From the NCBI GenBank assembly GCA_963842335.1, contig CAWJGF010000006.1, positions 20,174-84,173 of the forward strand: a DNA stretch of 64,000 nt, in the 5' to 3' direction. A program made the translations under genes and the position numbers. Each line of letters opens with the position of its first letter. Position 1 is the stretch's first letter. The notes under the pieces are model-generated. The model worked only from the letters and a program-made list of their open reading frames with translations, had not been told where the DNA came from and ran no database searches. The DNA is from PALSA-600 sp963842335. Lineage in GTDB: Bacteria; Actinomycetota; Thermoleophilia; Gaiellales; Gaiellaceae. Positions 43,509-51,772 of this stretch are shown here, piece after piece.

Positions 43509-44792
43509 GTGGCCAAGGTCGCGCACCCCGCGCCGATGCTGGAGTGGGACACTCCCCTCTACCAGCAGGCAAGCACGCAACTCGATCACGCCCTCGAGAT
43601 TGCAGCCGTTCCCGATTTCGTCTCGACGCGCCTGCGCTACCCCGAACGGGCCTTGATCCTCACGCTGCCAGTGAGGATGGACGACGGCTCGTACCGCTCG
43701 TTCCCGGCCTACCGCGTGCAGCACTCGTCGGTGCTCGGGCCGACGAAGGGCGGCATCCGCTACGACGAGGCCGTCGACCTGGGGGAGTGCGCTGCGCTCG
43801 CGATGTGGATGACCTGGAAGTGCGCGCTCCTGCGGCTGCCGTACGGCGGCGCAAAGGGCGGCGTCCGCTGTAGCCCACGCGCGATGTCCCAGACCGAGCT
43901 CTCGCGCCTCACACGCAGATTCACCGCCGAGCTCGCACCGTTCATCGGTCCGCAGCTCGACATTCCGGCGCCGGACATGGCGACGAACGAGCAGACGATG
44001 GCGTGGATGATGGACACCTATTCGATGCAGAAGGGGTACGCCGTGCCCGAGATCGTGACCGGCAAGCCGATCTCGATCGGTGGGTCGGTGTTTCGCCACG
44101 AGGCGACCGGCGCGGGAGTGGTGATGGTGATCGAGCGTGCGTGCAGCCGGCTCGGTTGGAACCTGGCCGAGCAGCGGTGCGTGGTGCAGGGTTTCGGGAA
44201 CGTCGGGGGCATCGCCGCGACGGAGCTCCACGACCGCGGCGCGTGCGTCGTCGCGGTATCCGACATCTCTGGTGGTGTTCACGCCGAGACCGGGCTCGAC
44301 ATCCCGAGCATGCATGCCTACGTCGACGAGAACGGATCGCTCGAGGGTTACGTTTCCGGCGTCGAGCGCGTCACGAACGCCGAGCTGCTCGAGCTTCCGT
44401 GCGACGTGCTCGTTCTCGCCGCGCGCGAGGATCAGGTGACCGGTGCGAACGCGTCGAATCTGCGTTGCAGGCTCGTCGCCGAGGGTGCGAACGGCCCCAC
44501 CTCGGTCGAGGGCGACCGGATTCTCGGCGAGCGTGGCATCCCGGTGCTGCCGGACATCCTCACCAACGCGGGTGGCGTCACCGTCTCGTACTTCGAGTGG
44601 GTACAGGATCTCGGGCGACTCTTCTGGGATCGTGACGAGATCCGCCGTCGCCTCGCCGACAAGTTGTCCGACGCGTTCGACCGCGTGTGGGACCTGTCCG
44701 AGGAGACGGGTGTCTCGTTGCGCGACGCTGCGCTCGTCGCAGCCATTCGCGAAGTCTCTGGTGCGCTCGAAGCGCGCGGCGTCTACCCGTGA
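43509..44792 (+). CDS. gdhA: Glutamate dehydrogenase (Glu/Leu/Phe/Val dehydrogenase family)
   Basis: A protein of about 427 residues that interconverts glutamate and 2-oxoglutarate plus ammonia. The substrate site has SVLGPTKGGIRYDEAVDLGE, WKCALLRLPYGGAKGGVRC with the catalytic Lys, and DIPAPDMATNEQTMAWMMD. The Rossmann fold has CVVQGFGNVGGIAATELHDR. The length and lack of a long N-terminal domain fit the hexameric enzymes. GTG 43509 is used; ATG 43536 would remove nine residues. Its stop overlaps the start of the CBS-domain gene by GTGA. A structured leader with a terminator lies upstream and may control it. Confidence 0.93.
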   Translation: MAKVAHPAPMLEWDTPLYQQASTQLDHALEIAAVPDFVSTRLRYPERALILTLPVRMDDGSYRSFPAYRVQHSSVLGPTKGGIRYDEAVDLGECAALAMWMTWKCALLRLPYGGAKGGVRCSPRAMSQTELSRLTRRFTAELAPFIGPQLDIPAPDMATNEQTMAWMMDTYSMQKGYAVPEIVTGKPISIGGSVFRHEATGAGVVMVIERACSRLGWNLAEQRCVVQGFGNVGGIAATELHDRGACVVAVSDISGGVHAETGLDIPSMHAYVDENGSLEGYVSGVERVTNAELLELPCDVLVLAAREDQVTGANASNLRCRLVAEGANGPTSVEGDRILGERGIPVLPDILTNAGGVTVSYFEWVQDLGRLFWDRDEIRRRLADKLSDAFDRVWDLSEETGVSLRDAALVAAIREVSGALEARGVYP

Positions 44793-45196
44793 CCGACCAG
44801 CTCGTTCGCGACGCGATGGTGCCCGAGCCGCTCGCACTCGACGTCGGAGCGTCGGCTCGGGCAGCCGGCGAGGCGCTGGCGCGCGATGCGGTACGTGCTG
44901 TACTCGTCTGCGACGACGGTCGGCTCGTGGGAGTCGTCACGCGGAAAACGCTCGTTCGCGAGGTGGTGGCAGGCGGCCGCGATCCGAACTCGACGACACT
45001 CGGCGAGATCGCCGAGGAGCCGAACGCGACCCTCGACTCAGGCATGGGCCTGCACGAAGCGTTCGCGCTGCTCGAGGAGCAGGACTACGAGCGTGTTCCG
45101 GTGCTCGAGGACGGCAAGCTCGTCGGTGTGCTCTCGCGCGCGGTCGTGCAACGCCGGCTGGCGGAGGATGATCCCCCGGCCAACGCCGAAGACTGA
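44789..45196 (+). CDS. CBS-domain pair protein
   Basis: A 135-residue protein made of two CBS domains (roughly residues 5-65 and 70-130), which form one Bateman module that binds adenosine nucleotides. Typical strands are AVLVCDDGRLVGVVTRKTLV and RVPVLEDGKLVGVLSRAVVQ. GTG 44789 overlaps the gdhA stop, so the two proteins are coupled. This suggests an energy-state sensor acting on, or made together with, glutamate dehydrogenase; the physical link is inference. Confidence 0.88.
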   Translation: MTDQLVRDAMVPEPLALDVGASARAAGEALARDAVRAVLVCDDGRLVGVVTRKTLVREVVAGGRDPNSTTLGEIAEEPNATLDSGMGLHEAFALLEEQDYERVPVLEDGKLVGVLSRAVVQRRLAEDDPPANAED

Positions 45197-45207
45197 GACC
45201 GCGCCGC

Positions 45208-45762
45208 TTACGCGGTGGCGAGTGTGGGGGAGAGCTCCGCGACGAGGGTGCCGAGGGCCTCGCGGAGACCGTCACGGACGTCGTCGTCGGCCAGCCGCCC
45301 GTCGTCACCGAACTTCTCGTGGGCGTGGCCGACGGCCAGTTCTGCCTCGGTGACGCGCGCCCCCATCGCCGCGAGCACCTTGCGCAGCTCCGCCGCTGCC
45401 CAGACGCCACCGAAGGCGCCGGCGCTCGAGCTGATCACCGCGACCGGCTTGTTGCGAAAGGCATTCGTCGCCATCGGGCGTGACGCCCAGTCGAGTGCAT
45501 TCTTGAGCGCACCCGGAATCGACGAGTTGTACTCGGGAGTGGCGAAGAACACTGCGTCGACCTCGCGAACCAGCTCGCGAAACGCGTCGACCGTGGTCGG
45601 GCCCGGTACGACGTCGTCATCGCCGTCGTACGGCGGGATGTCCCGCAACCCGCTCCAGAGCACCACGTCCACTCCCGCCGGCGCCTCCTCGCGCAGGGCG
45701 CGAAGGAGGGCCGTCGAGTTCGACTCGGAGCGGAGTGACCCGCTGATCGCGAGCACGCGCAT
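45208..45762 (-). CDS. NADPH-dependent FMN reductase
   Basis: A 184-residue flavodoxin-fold reductase (SsuE/ChrR-like). The FMN phosphate loop is ISGSLRSESNSTALLRALRE, and the isoalloxazine-binding loop is FFATPEYNSSIPGALKNALD followed by W. The later SSSAGAFGGVWAAAELRKVL fits the family. It could reduce FMN, quinones or metals such as chromate. It lies 3 bp behind yceI and is likely co-transcribed with it. The CBS-domain gene is convergent, 11 bp away. Confidence 0.9.
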   Translation of the reverse strand: MRVLAISGSLRSESNSTALLRALREEAPAGVDVVLWSGLRDIPPYDGDDDVVPGPTTVDAFRELVREVDAVFFATPEYNSSIPGALKNALDWASRPMATNAFRNKPVAVISSSAGAFGGVWAAAELRKVLAAMGARVTEAELAVGHAHEKFGDDGRLADDDVRDGLREALGTLVAELSPTLATA

Positions 45763-45765
45763 GTT

Positions 45766-46302
45766 CTACGCCTCCTGGGCGACCAGGGTCAGGTCGGCCT
45801 TCAGCGTGACCTCGTTGGCCAGCGCCGGCTCGCCACTCGGGAGCGGCATGTTCCACTTGATGTCGTGCTCGGTGCGGTCGATCGTCGTCTCCAGCTTGAG
45901 ACCGACGCGGTTCGCGCCGAAGTGATCGATTGCGGGACCGGTGATCGTGCCGGACAGTGTCGCCGGCTTCGTGATCCCCTTGATCGTGACCTCGCCCTCG
46001 ACGGTCACCTTGTCACCGTCGCGCTTGATGTTCGAGCCCTCGAAGCGAACCTCGGGGTTGCGCTCGGCATCGAAGAACTCGGGGGAGAGCAGGTGGGCCT
46101 GCAGGTTCTCATCCTTGACCGTGAGGCTCGCGATCTGCGCGACGCCGGTGAGCTTGCCGTCCACCAGGCTGGCCTCGAACTCGGGCACTTCGCCGCTGAA
46201 GGTCGCGACGGCATAGGGAACCTCGAACGCCACGCTGGAGTGGACGGTGTCCGCCTGCCAGGTACCGCTCGGAATCGTTGTCTGCTCGATCGTGCTTGTC
46301 AT
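45766..46302 (-). CDS. YceI family protein
   Basis: A 178-residue YceI/lipocalin-like protein. The start TIPSGTWQADTVHSSVAFEV is the family hallmark, and the middle has TVKDENLQAHLLSPEFFDAE with VEGEVTIKGITKPATLSGTI. Relatives bind isoprenoids such as polyprenyl lipids. There is no signal peptide, so this copy is cytoplasmic. The ribosome-binding site GAGGAGG is strong. The upstream gap 46303-46415 has TTTGACT on the minus strand as a possible -35. Confidence 0.92.
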   Translation of the reverse strand: MTSTIEQTTIPSGTWQADTVHSSVAFEVPYAVATFSGEVPEFEASLVDGKLTGVAQIASLTVKDENLQAHLLSPEFFDAERNPEVRFEGSNIKRDGDKVTVEGEVTIKGITKPATLSGTITGPAIDHFGANRVGLKLETTIDRTEHDIKWNMPLPSGEPALANEVTLKADLTLVAQEA

Positions 46303-46415
46303 AACCGTTGTTCCTCCTCATAACCTTGCTGAGTCAAATGTTGATTGCGCAAGGATCGTAGCAGGTAACCGTTGCGACCGCAAGTATCTCGAAACCTGAC
46401 GTGGAACTTGCTGCT

Positions 46416-46880
46416 TTATGGCCCTTTCAGCACCCAGGCCGCCACCTTCTGGTGGGCGCAGTCGATTGTCCCGGCGCCGTTCGCGATACGGCCGTTGAGC
46501 TTGCGCGGGGCGAAATCGGGGGCAAAGCGGGTCACCTGGAACGTGATCCGCACATGGTTGATGTCCTGTGGCCTGACCCGGAGCTCGATCAGACGAAGCC
46601 TCTCGCCCGCTGACTGGCGTGCGCGCAGGTGCGCCTGCGCGGCAGCGCGCTTGCGGGTGACGAACCTGCCGCCGTCGGATTCGTAGCTTGCGTACACCTG
46701 GAACATTGCGGGCGGCGCGAGCTGAGGGTGCGCGAGGAACGACCGGACGATGCCGTCGACCTCGTCGACCGTGCAGCCTGGCGGCAGGGTGTGTGACGGC
46801 GTGGAAGTCGTCTGCTTGGAGCTGCCACACGCCGCCAGTGCAAGTCCCAGAGCAACCAGGACGGCAGCTCTCAGCAGCAC
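46416..46880 (-). CDS. Putative lipoprotein
   Basis: A 154-residue secreted protein. It begins MLLRAAVLVALGLALAACGS, a lipoprotein signal with lipobox LAAC, then a Ser/Thr-rich linker. Two further cysteines (PGCTVDEVD and TIDCAHQ) could form a disulfide. No family is recognised with certainty. Its start overlaps the end of the ppx gene by 10 bp, so it belongs to the minus-strand operon that runs from the coiled-coil membrane protein through ppx. Confidence 0.75.
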   Translation of the reverse strand: MLLRAAVLVALGLALAACGSSKQTTSTPSHTLPPGCTVDEVDGIVRSFLAHPQLAPPAMFQVYASYESDGGRFVTRKRAAAQAHLRARQSAGERLRLIELRVRPQDINHVRITFQVTRFAPDFAPRKLNGRIANGAGTIDCAHQKVAAWVLKGP

Positions 46881-47758
46881 GTGTAAGCCCCGGGCGGAGC
46901 GCTGCCCTCGACTGCCGGCGGCAGCGCGGCCGCCTCGAGTGCAGCTCCGTCGAGCAGGTCACGGATGCTGAAGCGGATGCGCGTGAGCTCGTACGAACGC
47001 AGCACCTCGCGCACGATCAGTGCGCCGCCGACGATGACCGGCGCGCGTTTCGGGTCGAGGTTGCGAACGCGGCGGCGCTCGTTCAGCGTCTGCGACGCGA
47101 GGCCGTCGAGCAGACCCTCGATCGTCACGAGCCGAAGCTCGGTCGCCCCGGCAAGGAGCGCGAGTTGCGCCACCGTGCCCGCCACCCCGACGGCGCGTAC
47201 GGCCGCCAGCGGCGGCAGCAGCTCTCGGACGGCTTGCGCCGCGGCGGAGAGCTCGTCCGGTGCCGGCGGATCGCCGTGCAGGAAGCGTTCGGTCAGGCGA
47301 ACCGAGCCGACGTCGAGACTCGCCCTCAACCCCTCGGTGATCAGCTCGGTCGAGCCGCCGCCGACGTCGAGCACGAGGGTTCCCGCGTCGGTCTCGCCGA
47401 CCCCGCGGCGCGTGAGCTCTGCCTCCTCCTCGCCAGAGAGCAGCTGTGTCGCAAAGCCGTACGACCATTCGACCTCTCCGAGAAACGCTTCGCCGTTGTC
47501 GGCGTCGCGCACGGCGCTCGTCGCAACAGCGAGCGTTCGCTCGGCGCCGAGTTCTTCGAGTTCGCGCCTGAAGTCGGTGAGTACGTTGCGGACGCGGGCA
47601 ATCGGAACCGGGAGCAGGCGCCGACGGGCGTCCACGCCTTCGCCCAGCCGAGTCACGACACTGCGGCGGACGACTTCGTCGACTCGTCCGCCTTCGACGT
47701 CGGCCACCAGCAGACGAGTGGAATTCGTGCCGAGGTCGACCGCTGCGACGCGGGTCAC
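46871..47758 (-). CDS. ppx: Ppx/GppA family phosphatase
   Basis: A 295-residue exopolyphosphatase/pppGpp phosphatase-type protein of the actin-like ATPase fold. It has VAAVDLGTNSTRLLVADVEG, VATSAVRDADNG, FLGEVEWSYGF then LLSGEEEAELTRRGV, and VLDVGGGSTELITEG. At under 310 residues it is the short single-domain form common in Actinobacteria, as in mycobacterial Ppx1. Its GTG start overlaps the stop of the upstream gene by GTGA. Confidence 0.93.
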   Translation of the reverse strand: MTRVAAVDLGTNSTRLLVADVEGGRVDEVVRRSVVTRLGEGVDARRRLLPVPIARVRNVLTDFRRELEELGAERTLAVATSAVRDADNGEAFLGEVEWSYGFATQLLSGEEEAELTRRGVGETDAGTLVLDVGGGSTELITEGLRASLDVGSVRLTERFLHGDPPAPDELSAAAQAVRELLPPLAAVRAVGVAGTVAQLALLAGATELRLVTIEGLLDGLASQTLNERRRVRNLDPKRAPVIVGGALIVREVLRSYELTRIRFSIRDLLDGAALEAAALPPAVEGSAPPGAYTCC

Positions 47759-48087
47759 TTCGTCGGGACCACGCGACGCAGGCGAGCGAGCGCGGCGGTG
47801 ACCTCCCCTGCGGCCGCCTGCAGCACGGCGAGCTGTGCGCGCGATCGCCGCAACCTGGCCGCCGCGGCTGAGAGCCGCTCGGCGCCTACGGTGGCGGTGT
47901 TCGCCCGTGTCTCGGCAACGCTCGCGGCAAGCGCCACGCGTTCGGCGGCGACGCCTGCGACCCCCGAGAAGCGTCGAAACGTGCGCCAGAGGTCAAGTGC
48001 TCTTCGGGCCACATATGCGCCGGTGCCGAGCACCACCACGACTGCGACGACGGCGCTGATCCAGGTGACGGTTCCCATCTCCGCCAT
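47755..48087 (-). CDS. Membrane-anchored coiled-coil protein, unknown
   Basis: About 110 residues with one N-terminal membrane helix (VTWISAVVAVVVVLGTGAYV) and a predicted helical, Ala/Arg-rich remainder (LRRSRAQLAVLQAAAGEVTA). No family is recognised. The start is ATG 48087 (MAEMG) or 48078; the longer frame to 48117 overlaps the start of the divergent PAP2 gene. It is coupled to ppx by a 4-nt overlap and may be a partner of it. Confidence 0.7.
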   Translation of the reverse strand: MAEMGTVTWISAVVAVVVVLGTGAYVARRALDLWRTFRRFSGVAGVAAERVALAASVAETRANTATVGAERLSAAAARLRRSRAQLAVLQAAAGEVTAALARLRRVVPTK

Positions 48088-48106
48088 CGTAACCACGCAT
48101 CGTAAG

Positions 48107-48865
48107 ATGGCTCGCATGGGGAGATTGCGGGATCTCGCGGCACGTCACTACGGCGCTCTGCAGGTGATCGTCGTCGTGGTCGGCGTCGAGGCATACGAGC
48201 TGATGCGGCATCTGATGGTCCCCGATTGGGACGTTGCAGAGAAGCACGCTCACGAGGTCGTCTCGTGGGAGAAGTTCGCGCACATCGAGTGGGAGGAGTG
48301 GCTCCAGCGGACCTTCCTGCGCGTGCCCGACCTCGTGCGGGCGATGAACATCTTCTACTTCGTCGGCCATTTCGTGCTCACCGGCGTCTTCTTCTTCTGG
48401 CTCTATCACCGATCACGGGACGGCTTCAGGCGCTTCCGCAACGGGTTCCTGACGGCGACGTTCATCGCGCTCTTCATCCACTGGACCTTCCCGACCGCGC
48501 CGCCCCGGCTCGCCGGCATCGGCCTCGAGGACACACTGCGCCAATTGTCGAACATCGATATCGGCTCGCCGACGTCGTCGTCCTTCTCCGACCCCGTGGC
48601 GGCCGTGCCGTCGTTACACGCCGGGTGGGCGGCCGGTGTCGGCGTCGGCCTCATCCTGTTCGCGCGACCGCTCTTCTGGAAGCTCGTCGGTGTCCTCTAC
48701 CCGATCGCAGTCGTGCTCACGATTGTCGTCACCGGCAATCACTTCGTCTTCGACGCGCTCGCCGGAATCGCAGTGATGGCCCTCGGTTTCTGGCTCTCCG
48801 AAACACTTTTCGAGCGACGGGGTGCTACACTGAACGCCGCGTCGCGGGGTGGAGCAGTCAGGTAG
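48107..48865 (+). CDS. PAP2-superfamily membrane enzyme (inositol phosphotransferase-like)
   Basis: About 252 residues with six membrane helices and the PAP2 catalytic pattern. Motif 2 is DPVAAVPSLHAGWAAGVGVG and motif 3 is VVTGNHFVFDALAGIAVMAL. The first motif is atypical, as in the Aur1/inositol-phosphorylceramide-synthase-like branch seen in Actinobacteria. ATG 48107 and 48116 are both possible. The last seven codons run into the initiator tRNA gene, so the CDS and the tRNA share 23 bp, and the tRNA promoter lies inside this CDS. Confidence 0.85.
   Translation: MARMGRLRDLAARHYGALQVIVVVVGVEAYELMRHLMVPDWDVAEKHAHEVVSWEKFAHIEWEEWLQRTFLRVPDLVRAMNIFYFVGHFVLTGVFFFWLYHRSRDGFRRFRNGFLTATFIALFIHWTFPTAPPRLAGIGLEDTLRQLSNIDIGSPTSSSFSDPVAAVPSLHAGWAAGVGVGLILFARPLFWKLVGVLYPIAVVLTIVVTGNHFVFDALAGIAVMALGFWLSETLFERRGATLNAASRGGAVR
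48827..48832 (+). promoter_or_regulatory. -10 element of the initiator tRNA promoter, inside the PAP2 gene
   Basis: TACACT lies 10 bp before the tRNA 5' end, matching the spacing of the tRNA-Leu promoter in this window. It is embedded in the PAP2 coding sequence. No convincing -35 is visible. Confidence 0.45.
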
Positions 48866-48916
48866 CTCGCCGGGCTCATAACCCGGAGGTCGCAGGTTCA
48901 AATCCTGCCCCCGCTA
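48843..48916 (+). tRNA. Initiator tRNA-Met (fMet, anticodon CAU)
   Basis: GCGGGG (48844-48849) pairs with CCCCGC (48909-48914), leaving C1 unpaired with T at position 72, the initiator signature. The anticodon stem is three G-C pairs (GGG/CCC) around CTCATAA, with CAT at 48877-48879, and the T-arm has GGTTCAAATCC. The length is 74 nt without CCA. Its 3' half is duplicated at 63362-63398. Confidence 0.96.
48875..48911 (+). repeat. Left copy of a 37-bp direct repeat (attL candidate, tRNA 3' half)
   Basis: These 37 bases run from the anticodon loop to the 3' acceptor strand of the initiator tRNA. They are identical to 63362-63398 in the same orientation. Similarity continues for another ~35 bp through the terminator behind each copy with only a few differences. 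This is the classical form of a tRNA-integrated element, with the intact tRNA at one end and a displaced 3' piece at the other. Confidence 0.8.
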
Positions 48917-48919
48917 CTT

Positions 48920-48946
48920 GAAAGCCCCGGAAACGGGGCTTTCTCT
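48920..48946 (+). terminator. Intrinsic terminator behind tRNA-fMet
   Basis: GAAAGCCCCG (48920-48929), a GAAA loop and CGGGGCTTTC (48934-48943) form a 10-bp stem, followed by TCT. It lies 4 bp behind the tRNA and is echoed at 63414-63432 behind the duplicated tRNA half. Confidence 0.85.
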
Positions 48947-49216
48947 ATTGCTAGTCCGGAGCCTGGTCGCAGGCTTTTGCCTGACCCTCGCGTTCCCACC
49001 GGAGCGGATCGCCACCGAAGCGTCACTCGAGGCGACCTACGAGTGCGGAACCTCTCGGCCCGCCGCAGTTCCCGGGACTCTGTTCCCACTTGAACAGTGG
49101 ATCGGAGTGCGGCACCTAAGAGGATCGTAAGAAGCTGGGCGGGCACGCCAAGGTCCACCGCGTCGTGCGTATCTTCCTCGTCAGTGGGCGGTGTCTCAAT
49201 CGGAGATGGGGGGACG
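48947..49216. other. Non-coding gap behind tRNA-fMet
   Basis: About 270 bp with no convincing coding frame, RNA structure or repeat. It is where an integrase gene would be expected in an intact tRNA-linked element, but none is visible. Confidence 0.5.
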
Positions 49217-50392
49217 GTGCGGAGTCCGCGTGCAGGCGCCGGGTGGGCTTGGTTTGCGGGCGGCGATGGCCGCGTGCTCGCGCTGGTGCCGAGCGAGGCG
49301 AGCTTCTTGAACGGGCTCGGCATGTGGGTTGTCGGGATGGCGGTCGTGAGCGGCTTTGCGATGACGGTCGCGGCGAGTCAGTGGTGGAGTACCTCGATCG
49401 TGAGCGTCCTCTGGGTGGTCCCGCTCTGGGCGGTGCTCTACTGCCTGATCGAGCGTCTCGTTCTGAAGAGCTTCGGCACGAGTCGGCTCGGCAACCTTGT
49501 TCTGACGATCCCGCGTCTCCTTCTCTCGCTCGCGATCGCGCTCGTCGTCGGGCTTCCGATGGCGCAGGTGATTTACAGCGGATCGATCAACGACGAGGTG
49601 AGCAAAACGACGACTGCCCGGATCCAACAGGCGACCGCCGACATCACTCGCACCTACGACGCGAGGATCGCCGCCGCGCAGAAGGAGATCGACGCGGCTC
49701 AGTCGAACGAGGCGAGCCTGCAGCGGCAGGTCACGAACAGTGCGTTCCTCTCGCAGTGCGAGGCCGGCGAGACGAGGTGCTCGCAGACCCACAAGCTCGG
49801 ATGTGGGCCGTACTGCAAGCGCGACGCGCGCCGCGCCGCGGCCGCGGCGGCTGCGTTGAGGAGCGCCCGCCCGCAGATCGAGGCGACCATCGCCGCCGAC
49901 CGGCACAAGATCGCGCTCTGGCGAACGGCCGCCAGCACGCAGCTTGCGAGCCGGACGGCCGCGATCAAAGCCGATCGTGACTTCCTCTCCCGTCAGGCGG
50001 CGCTCGAGCGGGTGGAGCGCGCGAACCCGGCTGTGCGGAAGTACGTGCTGTTCTTCCTGGCCTTCCTGATCGCCCTCGACCTCGTTGCGATCCTGCTCAA
50101 GCTCATCCACCTCTTCAGCACGGGCGGCGCATACGAGCGGAGCGCCTCGGCGCTCCAGTCCACTGACCTCGTCGAGGTACACCGGCTGCAGGAGCGCGCG
50201 ACGGTAACGACCCGACGGATCTCGCTCGAGGCGCGCGCCGAAGAACGAGCCGACTCCCTCCGCTTCGGCGGCGACCCCGAGGCGGAGGCTGATGCTGAGC
50301 CCGAACCCGAGCAGCGCGCCGCCGCCGGCGACCTCAGCCGCGCCCGCCCGCCGCTCGGCGGATCAGCCACCCTCGGCCAGATCAGCACCTGA
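49217..50392 (+). CDS. DUF4407 family membrane protein
   Basis: A 391-residue protein with a DUF4407-like architecture. Two or three membrane helices (GLGMWVVGMAVVSGFAMTVA; IVSVLWVVPLWAVLYCLIER; LLLSLAIALVVGLPMAQVIY) are followed by a large extracytoplasmic coiled-coil region (residues ~150-270) with four cysteines (CEAGETRC, GCGPYC). A last membrane helix (VLFFLAFLIALDLVAILLKL) and an acidic, Glu/Pro-rich cytoplasmic tail complete it. GTG 49217 is preceded by a GGGGGG ribosome-binding site. The function is unknown; the cysteines may form disulfides outside the cell. Confidence 0.78.
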   Translation: MRSPRAGAGWAWFAGGDGRVLALVPSEASFLNGLGMWVVGMAVVSGFAMTVAASQWWSTSIVSVLWVVPLWAVLYCLIERLVLKSFGTSRLGNLVLTIPRLLLSLAIALVVGLPMAQVIYSGSINDEVSKTTTARIQQATADITRTYDARIAAAQKEIDAAQSNEASLQRQVTNSAFLSQCEAGETRCSQTHKLGCGPYCKRDARRAAAAAAALRSARPQIEATIAADRHKIALWRTAASTQLASRTAAIKADRDFLSRQAALERVERANPAVRKYVLFFLAFLIALDLVAILLKLIHLFSTGGAYERSASALQSTDLVEVHRLQERATVTTRRISLEARAEERADSLRFGGDPEAEADAEPEPEQRAAAGDLSRARPPLGGSATLGQIST

Positions 50393-50746
50393 CGCCCGGA
50401 CACAGACGCCAGCGGTAAACAAGAGATTCTGGTCTGGTACGACGGGACACCGCTCGACGTTCGCGGCTCAGACGAGTGATCTCTCCGCTGGGCCAGCGTT
50501 CGGAGACGCAGACCAAGAGAACCGGAGGAACACGACGACGAAAAGTCACGCGAACCACGGAGCGCCCTTTTCCTCCATGGCCCGCGAACTCCGAGACACG
50601 CGCAATGGTGACGCTGCGGCGCTGCTCTCCGCCGAACTCGTCGGGTGAGCTTCCGCCTCACGGTTTCGACAGTCGGGTCTTGCGCCTGCGGCTCTACCTT
50701 CCCGCGAGCCCTCAAGGGTCGCCCCCTCGGGCGACAACACCTGAGC
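50393..50746. other. Gap without a supported gene
   Basis: Open frames here have codon patterns unlike the neighbours and no recognisable domain. One short hairpin, GTCGCCC/GGGCGAC around 50718-50735, could end transcripts of the small minus-strand genes at 50747-51032, but it has no T-run. Confidence 0.4.
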
Positions 50747-50890
50747 CTACGGCTGCGGCAGTTCGCGAGCGCCGCCCGCCGCTGCCCGGGGTGTGGGGTG
50801 CCAACGTTCGCTTTGTTGGCACATCGGGCAGCGCTCCGGTGGAAGCGAGCGCACGATGCCGTAGCCGCAGACGGAGCAGGCGAGGGACAT
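50747..50890 (-). CDS. Small rubredoxin-like zinc-ribbon protein
   Basis: ATG 50890 starts a 47-residue protein beginning MSLACSVCGYGIVRSLPPER then CPMCQ. The two CxxC pairs in the form CxxCGYG and CPxC match rubredoxin-like metal sites found in rubrerythrin-type and rubredoxin proteins. The rest is a short Ala/Arg-rich tail. Iron or zinc binding is likely; the partner is unknown. A 29-residue membrane protein is encoded 52 bp upstream on the same strand. Confidence 0.6.
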   Translation of the reverse strand: MSLACSVCGYGIVRSLPPERCPMCQQSERWHPTPRAAAGGARELPQP

Positions 50891-50942
50891 CCGTGCACCG
50901 CCCTGTTCGACGCGGCGGTGATCGGTCGTCGTCGTGGGCACG

Positions 50943-51032
50943 TCAAGCCGCCGCGCCGAGGATCAGCGTTCCGACGAGCATCAGGACGAGCAGCCCGACG
51001 AGGAGCCAGGTAAACACTCGGGTGATCTGCAT
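50943..51032 (-). CDS. 29-residue single-helix membrane protein
   Basis: ATG 51032 opens a 29-codon frame, MQITRVFTWLLVGLLVLMLV then GTLILGAAA and stop. It is a short basic N-terminus followed by one hydrophobic helix. There is no strong ribosome-binding site. It lies between the LuxR-type regulator and the small rubredoxin-like gene, all on the same strand. It is plausible as a small membrane protein but cannot be proven from sequence. Confidence 0.4.
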   Translation of the reverse strand: MQITRVFTWLLVGLLVLMLVGTLILGAAA

Positions 51033-51115
51033 CACGCGACCGCGCAAGAACAACGTTTCATGCCTCGAGAGTGCCCGGGCGGCGCCACGCCCGCCATGGG
51101 GTCAAGACCCCAACC

Positions 51116-51772
51116 TCAGGCCTGGATCAGCCCACGCCGGATCGCGTACCGCGTGAGCTCGACGCGGTCGCTCATCCCCAACTTGTCAAGGATGTTCTGG
51201 CGGTGGCGCTCGACGGTCTTGATGCTGATCACGAGCTCCTGCGCGATCTGTTTCGAGCTGTGAGCCTCAGCGATCAGCTTGAGCACCTGAAGCTCACGCG
51301 GCGTGAGGACGTCGAACTGCTTGTCGTCTGAACGACCGCGCTCGATTTGGTCGCGTACGAGTGCGGCGATCGCCGAGGGATAGAGGAACGACTGGCCACG
51401 CATCGTCTGCCGGCAGGCGTCGACGATGTCCTGGTCGGCATCGGACTTCAGCACGTAGCCGGACGCGCCGGCTTTGAGCGACTCGAAGAGGAACTGCTCG
51501 CTGTCGTACATCGACAACATCAGGAGCTTGAGCTCAGGCTTACGCTTGTGCAACTCGGCGGCTGCCTGGATGCCGGTCAGCTTCGGCATCGCCACGTCCA
51601 GAATCGCCAGGTCGACGTCTTCGGACAGAGCCTTCTTCACCGCCTCGGCACCGTCCTTCGCCTGCGCCACCACCTGCAGGTCGGGCTGCGTGTCGAGGAC
51701 CGTCGCCAGGCCCGACCGCACGATCGGATGGTCGTCGGCAACGAGGATCCGGGTCACGAGCGGGATCGGCAT
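51116..51772 (-). CDS. LuxR/NarL-family response regulator
   Basis: A 218-residue response regulator. The receiver domain starts TRILVADDHPIVRSGLATVL, with the phospho-acceptor Asp in DLAILDVAMPKLTGIQAAAE. The DNA-binding part (residues ~150-215) has VLTPRELQVLKLIAEAHSSK and VISIKTVERHRQNILDKLGM. The start overlaps the stop of the upstream kinase gene by one base (TGATG), so the pair is coupled. It resembles LiaR/DevR-type regulators. Confidence 0.94.
   Translation of the reverse strand: MPIPLVTRILVADDHPIVRSGLATVLDTQPDLQVVAQAKDGAEAVKKALSEDVDLAILDVAMPKLTGIQAAAELHKRKPELKLLMLSMYDSEQFLFESLKAGASGYVLKSDADQDIVDACRQTMRGQSFLYPSAIAALVRDQIERGRSDDKQFDVLTPRELQVLKLIAEAHSSKQIAQELVISIKTVERHRQNILDKLGMSDRVELTRYAIRRGLIQA

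Noticed and set aside
43119..44837. A 572-codon minus-strand frame opposite glutamate dehydrogenase
   Set aside because: It is the high-GC antisense shadow of gdhA and its leader. It has no domain, while the plus strand has complete catalytic motifs.
48875..48916. A second functional tRNA-Met at 63362
   Set aside because: Only the 3' half is present there; the 5' acceptor strand and D-arm are missing, so it cannot fold as a tRNA.
50476..51156. A 226-codon plus-strand frame
   Set aside because: It crosses two better-supported small minus-strand genes and is Arg/Pro/Ser-rich without a domain.
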